Positions 37,408 to 50,630 are shown, numbered from the stretch's first letter. The stretch: DNA of 64,000 nt from Diphasiastrum complanatum (GCA_029204225.1 CM055104.1:41125912-41189911); one strand, 5' to 3'. A program made the numbers and translations. The notes: generated from the letters alone by a model not told the origin.

Positions 37408-39894
37408 TCATCTAATTTTATCTTCTTGTATAAACTTGCATGCTTTTCTAAACTTGTTGTATTGTGCGGACTTTGTTATATGTCGACTCTGAACTCTGCG
37501 GTAGAACCACTGAAACAATTGACAAATGTAGTTTCGTTTTTCATTGGTTCCTCCATGTTGTGTATTTCGATGAAATGCTGCTCGTGCTTGCCAATGTGAC
37601 TTCTCCATCCCTTGTGATGACCATACACTCAAGCTTCCATATGTGTTTGCAAAAAATGTTGTATGATCTCTTAGTATGTGCTGCATATGTCAAAATCATA
37701 ATGTTAGTTTTATGTTTGGATCTAAACATATATGAAAAATTGAAAGCATCTTGAAGAATTTATACTAACCATATAATGAGTGATGTGAACTTCTCCCCAT
37801 GCTTTTGATACTGCATTAACAAACTCGACACAAGTCCTTTGGACAGCTTTCTTATCAATCTCAAAGTATTTATCTTTTCTTAAAATAACAATCATACTGT
37901 CAAACTTCTTCCATACATCAACTTTTAGTACTCTAGTTTTGCCGTCTTTCTCGAAGTCCTGAGTGGCAACAATAATATCTGTCCAGACTGAGTGTTGAAT
38001 ATTAGAAGCCTTACCAGTATAATTTGATAGGAAACGATGTGCTTTTGCTCCTCCTATGCTTGGCTTAGTTGGCATGTTCCCATTCTTTCCTAGAACCTTT
38101 TCATCTTTTTGAAGTTTGACATGTCCCTTATGAAGTCCTGCTTTTGATAAAACATCTTCTAATCGAGAGATAGCTTCTTTTGCTAATGATGTTATCTTAG
38201 TATTCCAAGCAAAAACTATATGAAGATAAATGATCTTTTCTATTAATCTAACTTCTGCATGAAGAGTGCAAAGGGGATAGGTAGCACAGGCTTCTAATTT
38301 GGATCTGCATATTCTCTAGAAATTCATGTACTCCTAGTAACATCTTTTGCCATTCTCATGCGGTACAAACAAGGGTGTTTTGATGTAACACTGTGAGAGA
38401 CATTATACATACAATTCAATGTTTTCAAATCACCTGCTAAGTGCCATTCAACATTGAAGTCTCCAATTCCTGGAACATTGAAGTCTCCATATGGACCTTG
38501 ATGATCCTAGGATAAGATGTCCTTGAGAATATCTATGATAATATATCATGATCCTCCTTCAGCACCTGTCCAAAAAATTAATTAGACTTAGTTAACAATG
38601 AGTTAATACTATTCAATGAATGTAATGTAATAATGAGACTAGTTACCTGAAATGCTGCCAACCACCATATATCATTTTCTGACTAGACATTGAATCTGAA
38701 ATCTTCTTGGTCCTCCGTTTGTGATAGAGCACCATTCATAAGAGTTATACTAACCCTCTCCATCTTCTGCCCTTTCACAATTTCTGACTCATCTAATTTA
38801 AGTACTATGATTATTTTGCCATTCACCTTTTCACAGGTTATATCATAGAATGTGATGATGTATCTCAACAAGTAATTTAGATCAACAAATAAGTTGTTTG
38901 ATGAATTGTAGAATATCGATCTTTCATCAGTTTCATACACCTCCTCAATATGAAATGGAGTTCCAGTGATCTTATGCATACCTATGTTTAATGTGTCCCT
39001 CTCTTTCTTCAAGTGATATGTCCTAGGGATTGGGACTTTTCTAATTTGAACTTGCTTAAAAGCTTCTCTAATTGATTTAAATATTGTTGCATATGCTTCC
39101 CTGCTAATACCTGCAAAATCACAAGCACCCTGAACTATAGTCTTATCTAAATTTTTTTGAATGTCCACCATCAAAGACTTTGTTATTTTACACTTTACAT
39201 TTGAACTCCTATTGTTCATCATGATACGCTCAGTGGATTTGCCTGTCAATATTGTGCCCAATGACACTCCTAGTGAAGCATTGTCTTTAATATTCTGAGG
39301 AGCTACTAATGCAGATCTGCAAAAAAAATAGATAGTTAACAGAACATTACCATAGCTGAAATTAAATCCAAATTTCATTGAAAAACCTACAAAAATCAGG
39401 ATATACTTACTCGAATGCACATTTCGATAACCTCCTTTTGAAATCGTTTGAATATCCTTGCAACTTTGTCGCTTTCGCTTCTTACTTTCAGCCTTCTTCT
39501 TTGCCAATTCCACATCCTTCAATAATTGTAAGTTTTCAAAACGAATAGATTGTAAGATTGATTGCATTTGCTCTAGTTCTGATTTGATATTGATTGTTAT
39601 CTTCTATAATGATTCATTATTTTTTTTAAGTTGTTCATTTTTTTCTAATGTCTTTTGGAGATGACAATCTTTATTCTAACAATAAGAAGATATCCGAATT
39701 TGCTCACCTTCTAAAATGTGAACTTTATTCATATAAAGTTGTTTTCCATGGTTCTGCAATCTTTCACAATATCCTAGTAATCCACTATGCCCATTACATA
39801 TCCATGTAACTAAATGAGTTATTGAGGAGAATGTGGGATGTGTCAAAGTGCTTGGATCTTGTGGATATAATGTTTCATCTATCCACAAATCCAA
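37408..39894 (-). pseudogene. multi-exon gene resembling a DDE-type transposase
   Basis: Minus-strand exons read as one protein. A coiled-coil, Lys/Glu-rich N-terminal part (39,894-39,412) ends in RNVHSS. Exon 39,316-38,647 contains KIIIVLKLDESEIVKGQK, with an acidic residue after a hydrophobic strand. Exon about 38,565-38,342 contains EWHLAGDLKTLNCMYN and a Cys pair. Exon 38,304-37,770 contains TLHAEVRLIEKIIYL and ends HITHYM. The last exon (37,680-37,408) contains HILRDHTTFF then SSQGMEKSHWQARAAFHRNT. The 37,770/37,680 junction has GT..AG and keeps frame. The order Asp, GDLK with Cys pair, Glu in GMEKSHW recalls RNase-H-fold transposase-like proteins repeated in several eukaryotes; I cannot name the superfamily. 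Stops include TAG at 38,683 and 38,507, consistent with C to T. Some exon borders (38,304/38,342, 39,316/39,411) are unclear. It converges on the plus-strand gene. Confidence 0.55.
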
Positions 39895-40629
39895 CTTTTA
39901 TTTTTTTCCTTCTGCCCTGTAACGAGAACGATTCTCAGCAGATATTGAATGCCTTTGCCTCCTCTTCTCTACAAAGGTGCCAAATCAATAGGAATATCCA
40001 CATGTAGATGATACAATGTCATCATCAAAAGAAACAATAGAGTAATCAGTTGCATCAAAGTACTATGACCAGATTCTATGAAGTAAAACAAAATACTCAT
40101 CTTTGATTATATTATATACTCTGTACGATCAATCCAATCTCCATGCTTGTATGCTTGATTCAAATTTCAAAATGCCGCTCATTTTTTCATTCCAATAGAC
40201 GCTCATATTTCCATTCCAATGTGATGATCACGTTCATAATTGGAGATGGCACCCATATTTTCATTCTCGTGGAAGGAATGCATATGTAAACATTTTGTCT
40301 TTTTTTTTAATTCGAATTTGGGGATGGCGGTCATATTCTAGATAGTGAAAATATTGCCCTTTTCGTAACCAATGGAGGGAATATTTTTGAATTTAGTCAA
40401 GTTATACTGCGAACTGTTTATAGTTCTTAACTATGACTATAGACACTATGGTTAGATCATTGGGAGTTGGGGAGGCCTTGGGAGTGGTGGGGGCAAGCAA
40501 ATAAACAATATTGTTTTTTTTATTTTGATATTTTTTTATATCCTACATGGCATTCCTTAAAGGGTCTTCTTGATATTGAGAACTCCTCTAATGAAATTTC
40601 TTTCTGAGATGTAGCTCGGAAGCTATATC
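39895..40629. other. nothing recognised
   Basis: AT-rich, no conserved frame; it may be the upstream end of the transposase-like gene. Confidence 0.45.
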
Positions 40630-40860
40630 TCACACTTCATATAACGTGCTCAAGATGTCCCAGACTTCTTTGGATATCTGGGCTTCAGATACCTGGCCGA
40701 TCTGAGTATCCAAAATGTTGAGGATGATCAGCGCAAAAGCTTTGCCATCCTTCAGCTTCCATTTGGCGATTGTTGTGTCGTCAGCTTCGGGTTTCCCTTC
40801 TGCACCTATAACAAAAAAAAAAAAAAAAAAAAAAACGACAAGTAATAGCGCGAGAACCAT
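40630..40860 (-). pseudogene. Ty1/copia gag fragment
   Basis: Minus-strand frame ending WKLKDGKAFALIILNILDTQ, then IGQVSEAQISKEVWDILSTL, typical of the UBN2/gag region of copia elements. It begins after a run of about 23 A/T, which also opens an artificial poly-Phe stretch. No flanking pol. Confidence 0.75.
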
Positions 40861-42599
40861 GGGTTACTGCATGTGTGAGCCCGGAACCTTTGTTGCGTTA
40901 TGTGAGAAGAGCACCTCCTCGAAACTAAGTGAACATTGGCAGAGAGAGATAGATCGTTATCGGCTGCTGATATTTCCTATGTTATATCCATCCAATTGTA
41001 AAGAGAGAACCAAGAAAACAAGAATGTTGTAGGAAAAATCACATAGAAAACAAGAATGTTGTAAGAAAAATCACATAGATCATTTTCCAACTCTCTAAGT
41101 CCATCCTCCTTTATAGGAAAAGAGCCACATCTACATGTGGGCCAAGTGACATATTAGCGATACAAATTGTTGATTAATGGCTTAAGGATACTGTGTAATT
41201 ATTTACGATAATCGAGCTCTATATCTTCAGTTGCAAAGGCTTTTGTTAAACTAATTAAAAGGTAGAGAATTATTCATCTTTTTTTGTAGTAAAGATTTTT
41301 GGAATATCTTGATAATCCATTGTAATATACATATTTGATAACATTTTTTTAATGATCATATTAAACCCCTATTCATTGTGGTGATTTTATGCGTTTGAAC
41401 TAATATGACTTCTCAGCTTGATGCTATGATGGTATAAAAGCTTTATATGCTTGTCGTGCTATGTGCAATTACTAAGTACTAACATCGTCTTTGTTGAAGG
41501 GTTGAAAAACCTATTTGTGAAATATTAGTCTGAATCAAAATAGGGATGAGGTTTTATAATTTGGTTGTACTAAAAATATTTATAAGAATTAATTTGAAGG
41601 TGTAATTGCTGTTTAAATTATGATATCTTTTAGAGTGATAAGGGAGAGTAAAATATAGAGAATTGTGACCAATATTGTTAACATGGTATACAAACAACCA
41701 ACAATCTATTTTCTACCTAGCATTTAGATATGTGGTAAAATTTTAGACCCAAGGAAATATGAAATAATATTTATCCTTCATTTGGTATCTAATTATGTGG
41801 CCTAAAGTCTTGGAAGGCATATCCCTTATGATTTTTAACTAGATATTGACAAATTATTCCTAGTTGATTGTCGAAAGGTGAGTAGTTTGAACCTTTAGTA
41901 GACAAGGGCACCTAGGTAGTTAGCATTTCATCGCTTATAAATAACAAAAATCTTTTACCTCAAAATGGCGTGACATACTAAAAGTTCAACAAATAAGATA
42001 ATTTGAACTTTTCAAGCTATAGGCAAATTTTCATAGGTGAAATAAAACTAGCCTTTCCATGAATTTGTTATCTCTCAAATAACTAGATCTTTCCATTAAT
42101 TTTAACTTCAACATTCATAGTGATATTTTTCAACTTTCAACTATGCCCCATGGCTCCAAATTCAAAACAATCTCGACACAATATTGACTTATTTTCTAGC
42201 TGATTAGCAATTCCATAACAAATTGAGATTTCTACATTAGTCACACTACATGACAACTACTTTGCAATCACTTCAATTAAATGACATAAGAGTTTGCACT
42301 TGTTTGTACTCTATCATATCAATGAATAGTCTACAACATCCTTGTCATATCGACATGTTATTTCATTTCTTTCTCAAAATGTGCGACAATGAAAAACTTG
42401 TCATTCCCCATGGGCATTTCTGTGATGGAGATGTGTAACAATTGAGTAACACATTCAAGCTGGCTGCAGAACTGCCCATGGTTAAAGATCAAATTCAACT
42501 TTATTCTAGGTTGAAGTCAATTTTCACATGAAAGTCATTTCTATGTTGAGATATGACTTTTAACGTTTTTAATTTGATAAGATATACCCTATGAATGGC
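40861..42599. other. AT-rich DNA without recognisable genes
   Basis: A 31-bp tandem duplication (GAAAACAAGAATGTTGTA core) lies at about 41,010-41,075. Nothing else is supported. Confidence 0.5.
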
Positions 42600-43100
42600 C
42601 ATTTTCTATGAGAAAGAAACAAGGTCTCCATGTAATTCCAACATTAGTATTTTTTTTTTTTTTGTCAAAGTTGAATTGTCAATTGTAGTTACAGTGGCAC
42701 AAACCATTAGAGAAAATATCATGGGCCCAAAAAGAGCCCTATAAGAAATGCCATGTAGGAGAGAGAAAAATAACACTAAAATAATTAAAATATAATTTTC
42801 TAACCTCTTTATGCATCTACCACCGTATGACTTCACAAAAGTTACAAAAGTTATGTGTATACTGGGATGTCCTGCATAGGGTATGTCATGACATTCAAAC
42901 AAAATCTTGCATTTGATCTCATCATCCTTTGGTACACAAACCTTCCCATTACGAAATAGTAATCCATCTCAAATGGTAACCTGTTCCACAATCTTCTTAT
43001 CTTTCTTTATTAGCTGAGACCCCTATAGACTTGTCTCAATACTTCCTCATTTCTCCCTTTCGAAATAATAAGATATTGTCATGTGCTAGGCTTAGCACAT
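42600..43100 (-). pseudogene. Ty3/gypsy integrase zinc-finger fragment
   Basis: Reads in two frames on the minus strand as the region before the integrase core: DGLLFRNGKVCVPKDDEIKC, then FECHDIPYAGHPSIHIT (the H..H part of the H2C2 finger), then KSYGGRCIKRLENYI. Both the RT side and the catalytic core are missing. Confidence 0.75.
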
Positions 43101-43263
43101 TAGGTATTGTCCTTCATAATTGTAAGCTTGATAGCATTGAAGGGAGTTAATAAATCATCTGTACCCCTCTTAGACGCCTCAAAGCTAATATTTAGATCAT
43201 TATGAGTAAAAGTGGTAGGTAGGAGATAACGATGTTAGGTGAACATTTAGAGATAGTTAATTC

Positions 43264-43857
43264 TGTTGGAAGAAGGAAAGAGAAATCGATAGTAGTGAAA
43301 TCACATTCGATAGGTGCACTATCAAACTATGCGAAAAGATCCTTCTCCTAATGCATGACTACGCCTATCAAATTCAAACAAAGCTGTTGTGACAATCATC
43401 ATGTTCGAATCTTCTAGTGACTAACATTGAAATCATTAGAGAGTGACGGTGATGTATAGAATATTGCAGTATTGAAGCATTAAATAGTTCGACTCAACTC
43501 AATTTTTGGAAATCAATTATCTGACATTGAAATTGGATACCACACATTAAAGACTTCTGATCCGAGAACAAATTGCTCTAATACCATGCTGGAAGAAAGA
43601 AAGAGAAATCGATAGTAGTGAAATCACATTCGATGGATGCACTATCGAACTCCATTGAAAGATCATTCTTCTAATGCATGACTATGCCTATCGAATTCGA
43701 ACAAAGTTGTTGCGACAATCATCACATTCGAATCTTCTAGTGACTAATTTTGAGATCATTAGAGCTAGAAGGTGATTTCGTAGACAAACAATTACAGAGT
43801 GAAAGTGAGGTATGGAATATTGTAGTATTGAAGCATTCGATAGTTCGACTGAACTCA
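43264..43857 (-). mobile_element. candidate TRIM-type miniature LTR element
   Basis: Two direct repeats, 43,264-43,501 (238 bp) and 43,587-43,857 (271 bp, with an internal indel of about 35 bp), enclose only 85 bp. Immediately next to the right repeat, the minus strand reads TGGTATTAGAGC, one change from the standard plant tRNA-iMet primer site. The repeats have TG..CA ends when read on the minus strand. No convincing polypurine tract or 5-bp target duplication is seen, so a simple tandem duplication next to an old LTR is the alternative. Confidence 0.55.
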
Positions 43858-46465
43858 GTGTGATTCGACTATTCGACACATTGGACAATTTAGACTAAAT
43901 AATAAGATATTTGTTAGATATAGATAACTACTAAAAGCATGCATCTATTTTGACATAATATTGAATGCAATAAGAATGTATAATTGATTCAGTAAGTAGC
44001 ATCCATGTACAAATTAGATGATGCAAGTACAAAACATTAGCGGATGCAACCGTGTACTCAAAACTATCTTTGAGTAGCTGACAACTCTGTGAGCGCCGCT
44101 AGCAATATTCAAAGTAAAATTGAACATTTTTTATCAATGCTAAATGATAAGCTATTTATACTAATGAGGAATGTCATTTAGGCTTATCCATTTAGAACAA
44201 TTAATTAGGTCGTAGGTCACCATTCGCACATAGCAACAATGCGTTGTCACTTATCCAGTTAGGCAAATTAATTATTTGGTAACAAACGGTAACATGATCT
44301 GGCTAGCCTTCGATAGTTTGAACTATTGAAGCACCTGTTGTTTGACTCTAGTGTATTTCTGTAGAGTGTGTAAAAGCATTGAGTACAACTGTAGAGCTGG
44401 ATAAATGATGGATGTAGATTAACTGTAGGAGAATAATCCAACCAATTTGTGGAAGTTCTCTTTAAGTAACCCCACTCTACCATAGATCATGATGCTCTAG
44501 GCTCATTCAAAGTGATGTGAGTTTCTATTCCTTCATTGTGAATAGAAGCTATGAGACTCTTCAAAGCTATGGGTCTCATGTGCCACAATCCCACATGATT
44601 TTTTCATGTCTTTCTTGATGAGATTTCTATGTTCTTTTGGCATTCAATACTGATCTCTTCTGATTTTCAATGCTCTTACATTGTTTGGTCTTTTCTCTAA
44701 TATCATGTTGGATAGCTTGTCTTTGAATTGGCATATCTAGTTTTGGGTTTGCTAATTGCTTAGGCATAGGCGCATGACATTTCTTGGTATTAGAGCCTTA
44801 GATTCTTTTCCCATCAAATTTGATGGTTTTCTTTAAGTTTGGTAGAGTTTTTTCTAATAGTTTTTTGTTTTTCAATTTCTAGAATGTTTTGATTCAAAAT
44901 TTGACCTATTAATCTTCATTTTTTTGAAATGTTTTTTTTTTTTGGTTCTAGATCAATAGGACTTGCTTGTAGCTTTGTGGAGGTATTGATTTTTCTTGAT
45001 TTTGGAGGTGTAATGACTAAGTTATGGCCATTTTAGTGAATTCAATCCAATTTTAGTTCTGTTTTTCTCCATCTTTGGCTAGACTTTAGTTTTATAGATG
45101 TGTAGATCTTTGTCTTAGCTTGAATCTGGGCCAATTTTCAGCCAATTTGGTGAGAATTTGACAAAGATATCCAAGTTCTTGTGAGAGAGGTCCAATTCTA
45201 GCTTTCGTAAGATTTTCGAGAGAGAAGTTCCTGGAAGAGTAATTGTATGAACGATATTGAAGTGGTCGCTGGCCAACGCCTTCTCTGATGGAGATTGACC
45301 ATTGGCCAACGCATTTTTATGGCTCATGGATCGCGAAAGTACCTGTGATTTAGTATAACTTTGTGTATGTGCAATGCTCCATGCATTTTTCAGTATAAAT
45401 GGCCATTAGAAATGCAATGGATTGTTGTCCTTTCAAGCGGTTTCCGAAAAAACCAAAAGTTATAGCATAAATGTGGATGATATAAATGCTATTTCTACAC
45501 TCGATTGGCTGTAGCTTGCTACATATGATGGCTCTAGGTGTATGCTTGTTTAGTATGATTAAACTGTGATGCTATCTGCCTCTTATAACTAGCATGAGTA
45601 TGGTTGTGATTACTATAAAGGAAGCAGTATAAAGAATGCTTGGTATGCAATGATGCTCTTGAGATTTTTACAATAACTGATAATCAGTATGTGGTGGGTA
45701 TGGTAAAGAATGGAATGCGATAGCTACATTATAAATCTTCGGGAAAACAAATAACTAACTTTTGGTGAACATGCGTATAACTTGATATGGGTTTGAATTA
45801 TCACAATTTTTTTTCTCTCTTACATTCAAAGTCTAGTTGTTAGAAGTAATGCCACATACTTATATGGAGCTCGACTATGGTATACTTGAATGGCATGGAT
45901 TTGCCCAAGATGTTTAGTGCTTGGACTCCCGGAAATGTTTTATGGGAAATTCATGGGGCGAGTATAGCACGGAGTTGCTCTAGTACCTAGCGCTATGGCC
46001 ATTGGTAGGTCTCTGTGCATCTGCGTAATGAAAGATAGCTGCTTACATGTAGAATGTGTATGTGAATCTAATACATTCTTTTTGCTCTTTTACTGATCAG
46101 TATGGCTTCTGCCCTGATACGGCTTCATTAAAGGGCATAATGTATTGCTAAATTATGAAATGCATGATTGGGAAGATTGGACGTACTTTTTATAATTGCA
46201 GTCAAGCTGATAAAGTAGTGAATCTTGTTTTGGACATGGATGACAATTGATGCTCAACTATGACACCTATCTTCCTCACGTAACTAGCTTGTGCAGTTTT
46301 GTTGTGTGGGATGGTGGCATGTAACAGCTAGATGTCTTAAAACTTGCTTCGCTTTATGGTACTCTGTACTGTTAAACTTTATACAACATTGTTTTTACCT
46401 GTTATGCTATGGCTCGCACTCTCCCGCACCACAAAATGTTTTTTTTTAGACATTTAATCTATGTA
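43858..46465. other. AT-rich DNA, probable LTR relic
   Basis: At 44,785-44,797 the plus strand reads TGGTATTAGAGCC shortly after GACATTTCT, a near-match to a tRNA-iMet primer site after an LTR end; the LTR would lie to its left but has no partner here. No pol motifs follow. Otherwise nothing is recognised. Confidence 0.45.
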
Positions 46466-46560
46466 TATACTAGTAAAGAGTTCCCATCGTTGACAGGCAA
46501 TGGATGGCCGACGATCTAGTGGGTATGCCCGTCGTTGACAAGATCTGGGTGACGGGTGGT
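46466..46560 (+). repeat. Helitron-like terminal motif, single copy
   Basis: TATATACTAGTAAAGAGTTC followed by CCATCGTTGACAGGCAATGG matches the 25.6-kb arms with a few changes, and the following GGCCGACGATCTAG also matches. Confidence 0.5.
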
Positions 46561-46689
46561 CCTAATGCGGCTAAAATGGTCAAAAATTGACACGGGCGAC
46601 CAAGGGTCTGGGTGGCGGCCAATGGTCAAGATGTGCAGGCGATGCTCATGGTGCTGATCATACAACATGATGCGGATTTAGGATTAGGG

Positions 46690-46690
<1 letters not shown>

Positions 46691-46741
<51 letters not shown>
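46691..46741 (+). repeat. (TG)n microsatellite
   Basis: About 25 units, located at the truncated end of the gypsy RT fragment. Confidence 0.97.
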
Positions 46742-46742
<1 letters not shown>

Positions 46743-46744
46743 GT

Positions 46745-47668
46745 TCTTTTGAGAGAACCTATAAGTTGTCTAGAGATAGGGTGACTACCTGGAATTAACT
46801 CTGTCTTATGGTCTACAAATCTGGACGGTGGTATTCCATGAGGTAATTCTTCTATAAATACATCTTTAAATTCAGAAAGTATCTTATTCTTCTCAATTTG
46901 CTCCTGATCTAAGTCTACAGATTTAAGAATCTTTGACAATTCACAACTACTTAGATGCATTTTAGATAAATCCAAAATTGGCTTAGCATATAAAGAATAA
47001 GTTTCATACTGCGAATCAAAAATTTCCATTACACTAGCGAATGAACTCATCCCAGATGGATGTACATATTTGTCTCCAAACAATGTAACTAATTCTTTAC
47101 CCTCCTGAAAAGAGAGAACATGCTTCTCAAAATCTAAAACATGCTTCTCAAGATGCTTATTAAATAACCACTCATGTCCTAGAATTATGTCCATACGTGC
47201 TAAATCTAAAACATGGAAATCTATTTACTCTCTATAATCTTGGATCCAAACTAGAGGTCTTGGAACTTTAACATCCCACGTCTCCAACTCTGCACCTAAA
47301 GCTAGATATACTCAATATCTATGGTTATTGGCTTCAATTTTCAGGTCGAGTTTATGCACAAGACCAGAGTTTATAAAATTATGAGTAGATTCACTATCCA
47401 CTAAAATACTAACTTCATGTCCATTAACAGTGCCTTTAAAACGAAATAAATCATTTGACAAGAATGAAGTAGTACTAAAAGAACAATCACACTCACAATT
47501 AACCTTATTAATTTCCAACTTAAGATTTTTTTTACTTGGCATCTCAATCACTTGAGTTGCGCCTTTCTTTCGTTCTGGGTAGAATTTCAACATGTCCAGG
47601 CTTACTACAATGGAAACACACATTGGTCCTTCTAGCCTTTTTTCGGGACATATGTTTCTTTTGTCTAA
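46745..47668 (-). pseudogene. Ty3/gypsy zinc knuckle, protease and RT start (continuation of gag at 59.2 kb)
   Basis: Minus strand: a zinc knuckle CFHCSKPGHVEILP whose last Cys is lost (about 47,580-47,620), then the aspartic protease core ILVDSESTHNFINSGLVHKL (DSG changed to DSE), then ILGHEWL and the region leading into RT (FKDVFIEELPHGIPPSRF). RT is cut off at the TG microsatellite. The N-terminal gag of the same element is at 59,219-59,880; the two were separated by insertion of the copia element between 47,674 and 59,218. Confidence 0.82.
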
Positions 47669-49518
47669 ACTTATGAAAATAGATGACCTGCGGAAATTTT
47701 CTCTCTCTTCGCACTTTTCAAAAAAAATGCGAAAAAACTGAAGGTGGTAAGAGCAGTTAAACTTTTAACTTTAAACTTTTAAACTATGCAAGTGTCGCAT
47801 TTCGAGAAAATGCGAAAAAGCCGAAGCTGTTGAAAACATAGTTCATTTCTGCAGACTGTCGCGACACTTAGAGAGTATGTTTGCAGACTGTCGTGAAAGC
47901 AATGTATTTCTGCAGACTTGTTCTAAATGCTAATTTCGTGGAAGTCCTTGAAGATGGCCAAGTCTTCAATGACATCAAATTATTGAACTTAGCATCTGAA
48001 CTTGAAGTTATGACAAAATTGGTTACCTTTTGCTGGAGATCAGCCAGAAGCCCGTTGTATACGTTCTTCAAATAAATTGGTTGTCTGAGTTTGTGATTCC
48101 CGCAAGTATCAGATGAGCAGACTTTGAATCCAAAATAGGTTTCACCTGACCCTAGATCAAAGATCAATAAACGTGTAGGAAGAATCACGAAATAGAAATT
48201 AGTCATTCACCAAGGAGGCAACTGTGGGCTTAATTTCCAACAGTCCCCCTTAAGGTCACGGGTGGTGCCTTGGTATCTTCGTCAAGTTCAGCATATTGAA
48301 GAACTTTTGGTGCTTGATCCTGGAAAGCGCTTGTGAGAGATTTCAACTAGGTTAGTCTAGTTTAGTCATATTTTGGTAAATTGTCAATAAGAGGCCAAAA
48401 CTCATTTTAGACTTAGAAATAAACTTTTTGAAGTTATATTAGTTCAAAATACATTTAATAAACACTTTCGGAAAGTGTGGGAAAGTTGGTAGTCAAGTTT
48501 GAGAGAGATTCAAATTTGAACTTTGGGTACATTGAATCTAGCCCCAAAAATAGTAGGGTTTACATTTTGGAGGGAAAGCCAAGTGGCCAAATAGTGTTTG
48601 GATACTCTATAAAAGGAAGTAACTCATGGAGAGACATATCTTCTCTCTTCTCTCTCTCATTTCATCATTATACATGGTTCTCTTTGGGTTCTACTACTCA
48701 TTGGTGCACTCTCATGATGTTATCTTGCAATTCTATGTGTAGAATGATCATTTATTGCTATTTTCGATTCCACACGCGTGAAATACAGTAGGGGTACTAT
48801 AATTGTATGGATAGCAAACATATTTTATGTTTTGGTTCATGTTTGATCAGTATCTACTAGAGTTTGCATCTCATTTTGTATGTAGTGCTAATTTTTTTAC
48901 ATTGGCAGGATTGTTGGTTTGCTCCCTATTGTAACCAAAGATCAGGGACATGGATTGGATTTTGAATGATCTGAAATCCTTCACATGGTTTTAGAGCTCT
49001 TCTGTTTCAGGTTATGAAAGGATCAGCCATCTTTAGCAAGAATTTGGAGGAGTTACCAATGCCAGAGCATGCTAGATTGATTTCTACTCAAAAATCAACA
49101 CTTTTGCATATGTAGATTGGATCTTTTGTAGGTCAAAGCTCAATATAGGATTATATACTTGATCAATTATGATTTCACACTTGGTTTACTGAAATTAGAC
49201 AATTTTTGGTCTTTTTAGGTAGGTCTCATTGGAGTCTACAAGAAGATATATCAAGTTTCTAGAAATTGCATGTAGAATTTGAGATATTCAATTTTTTGTG
49301 ATTTTGTCAAAACCCTAATTTTGATTGGATCTCTAGTTTTTGAGGTTACTGAACTTCATTTGAGTGTGTTTCAATCTTATGAAGTGGCAAGAATCATTAG
49401 ATTGAGGATAGATAATAGGTTGATCAAGATTTCACTATTCTATGTGTTGATTTTCTAGTTAGAGTGCTAGAAGAGATTTGAGAGGTTCCATATCTTTGTG
49501 ATTTCTTCTTGAGTTCAT

Positions 49519-50630
49519 TTGTTGACATTCAAGAGAGTGCTTTGTGCGTTGGAACAGGTTGAAAGAAGAATATTAGGTCACTTCAACATGGCTACAAGTG
49601 GTGGCTTTATGTTGGAGAGCAATGATAGGCTTACCTCAATCAACTATTCTACTTGGAAGGTGAGGATGGAGTCGTTATTGGAGATGAATGAGTTGATGGA
49701 GATTGTTGCAGGTGTGGAGGAGAGACCTCAAGCACCTCAAGATCAAATGAGGTATGACAAGAGGGCAAAGAAAGCTCTACACATGATTAAGATGAATGTT
49801 ACCAATGAACTTCTCAAGGAAGTTGGTAAGTGCACATCATCTTTGGAGGCTTGGGAAGCTTTGAAAAAGCTTTATGATCCCAAGTCTACATCAAGAGTGC
49901 TTACTCTTAGGAGGTAAATCTTTCAAAGTTTGCAAAAGAAGAAAGAGAGTACTCATGCTTTTGTTTTGAGGGTTAAAACATTCAATGATGAAAGCATTAA
50001 GGAGGTGAAACTTGTTCAAGTTATACTTAATGGCTTGTTGGATGATCATGCTAATCTTGTTCAAAGTTTTGCTATTCAAAAGACTTTGCCAAGTATTGTG
50101 GATTTGCAAGAGACCTTGGTGAATGAGGAGTATAGGCTTCAATCAAGAGGAGATGGATCTACATCAACATCTCATTATGAAGAGGATGCTATGTTCATCA
50201 AAGGCAAGTTCAAGGGCAAAGGCAAAGGAAAGTGGTCTAAAGGGCAAGATCAAGGTGAGACTTCCTCTTTCGGAAAAAAGAAAGATAAGTCAAAGTTTAA
50301 ATGCTTTTATTGTGGAATCAAAAGACATTTTGCAAATGAATGTTTGAAGAAGCAAAGAGATGAAGGTAGCAAGCAAATCAACTTTACTACTAATGATGAG
50401 GATCTAGGTGGTGGTGATTCTCTTTTGATGTGTTCTTCAAGTCCAATATCAAGTGAAGGTGACAAAGATTCATGGTGGATTGATAGTGGAGCTAGTTCAC
50501 ACATGACTAGTCACAAGGAGTTCTTTACTTCTTTGGTCACTTATGACGGAGCCAAGAAAGCAATTCACATGGCCAATGGTGGTGAGTGTGTGATTGAAGG
50601 TACTGGTTCAATTCCTATGTCTCTCTACTA
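49519..50630 (+). pseudogene. copia gag-protease of inner element
   Basis: Gag begins near MATSGGFMLESNDRLTSINY (49,590), continues through TWKVRMESLL and EAWEALKKLYD, meets one stop at about 49,915, and goes on through a Lys/Gly-rich linker to a canonical zinc knuckle CFYCGIKRHFANEC (about 50,304-50,345, CX2CX4HX4C). The protease active site WWIDSGASSHMTS (about 50,475) is intact. A frameshift near 50,600 leads to the next frame, where VLYIPSLSKNLLSVGQM completes the protease region. Gag packages RNA; the protease would cut Gag-Pol. Confidence 0.85.

Noticed and set aside
40630-40860. Signal peptide or membrane segment from the poly-Phe start of the minus-strand frame
   Set aside because: The Phe run comes from a poly-A/T tract; the rest is plain copia gag.
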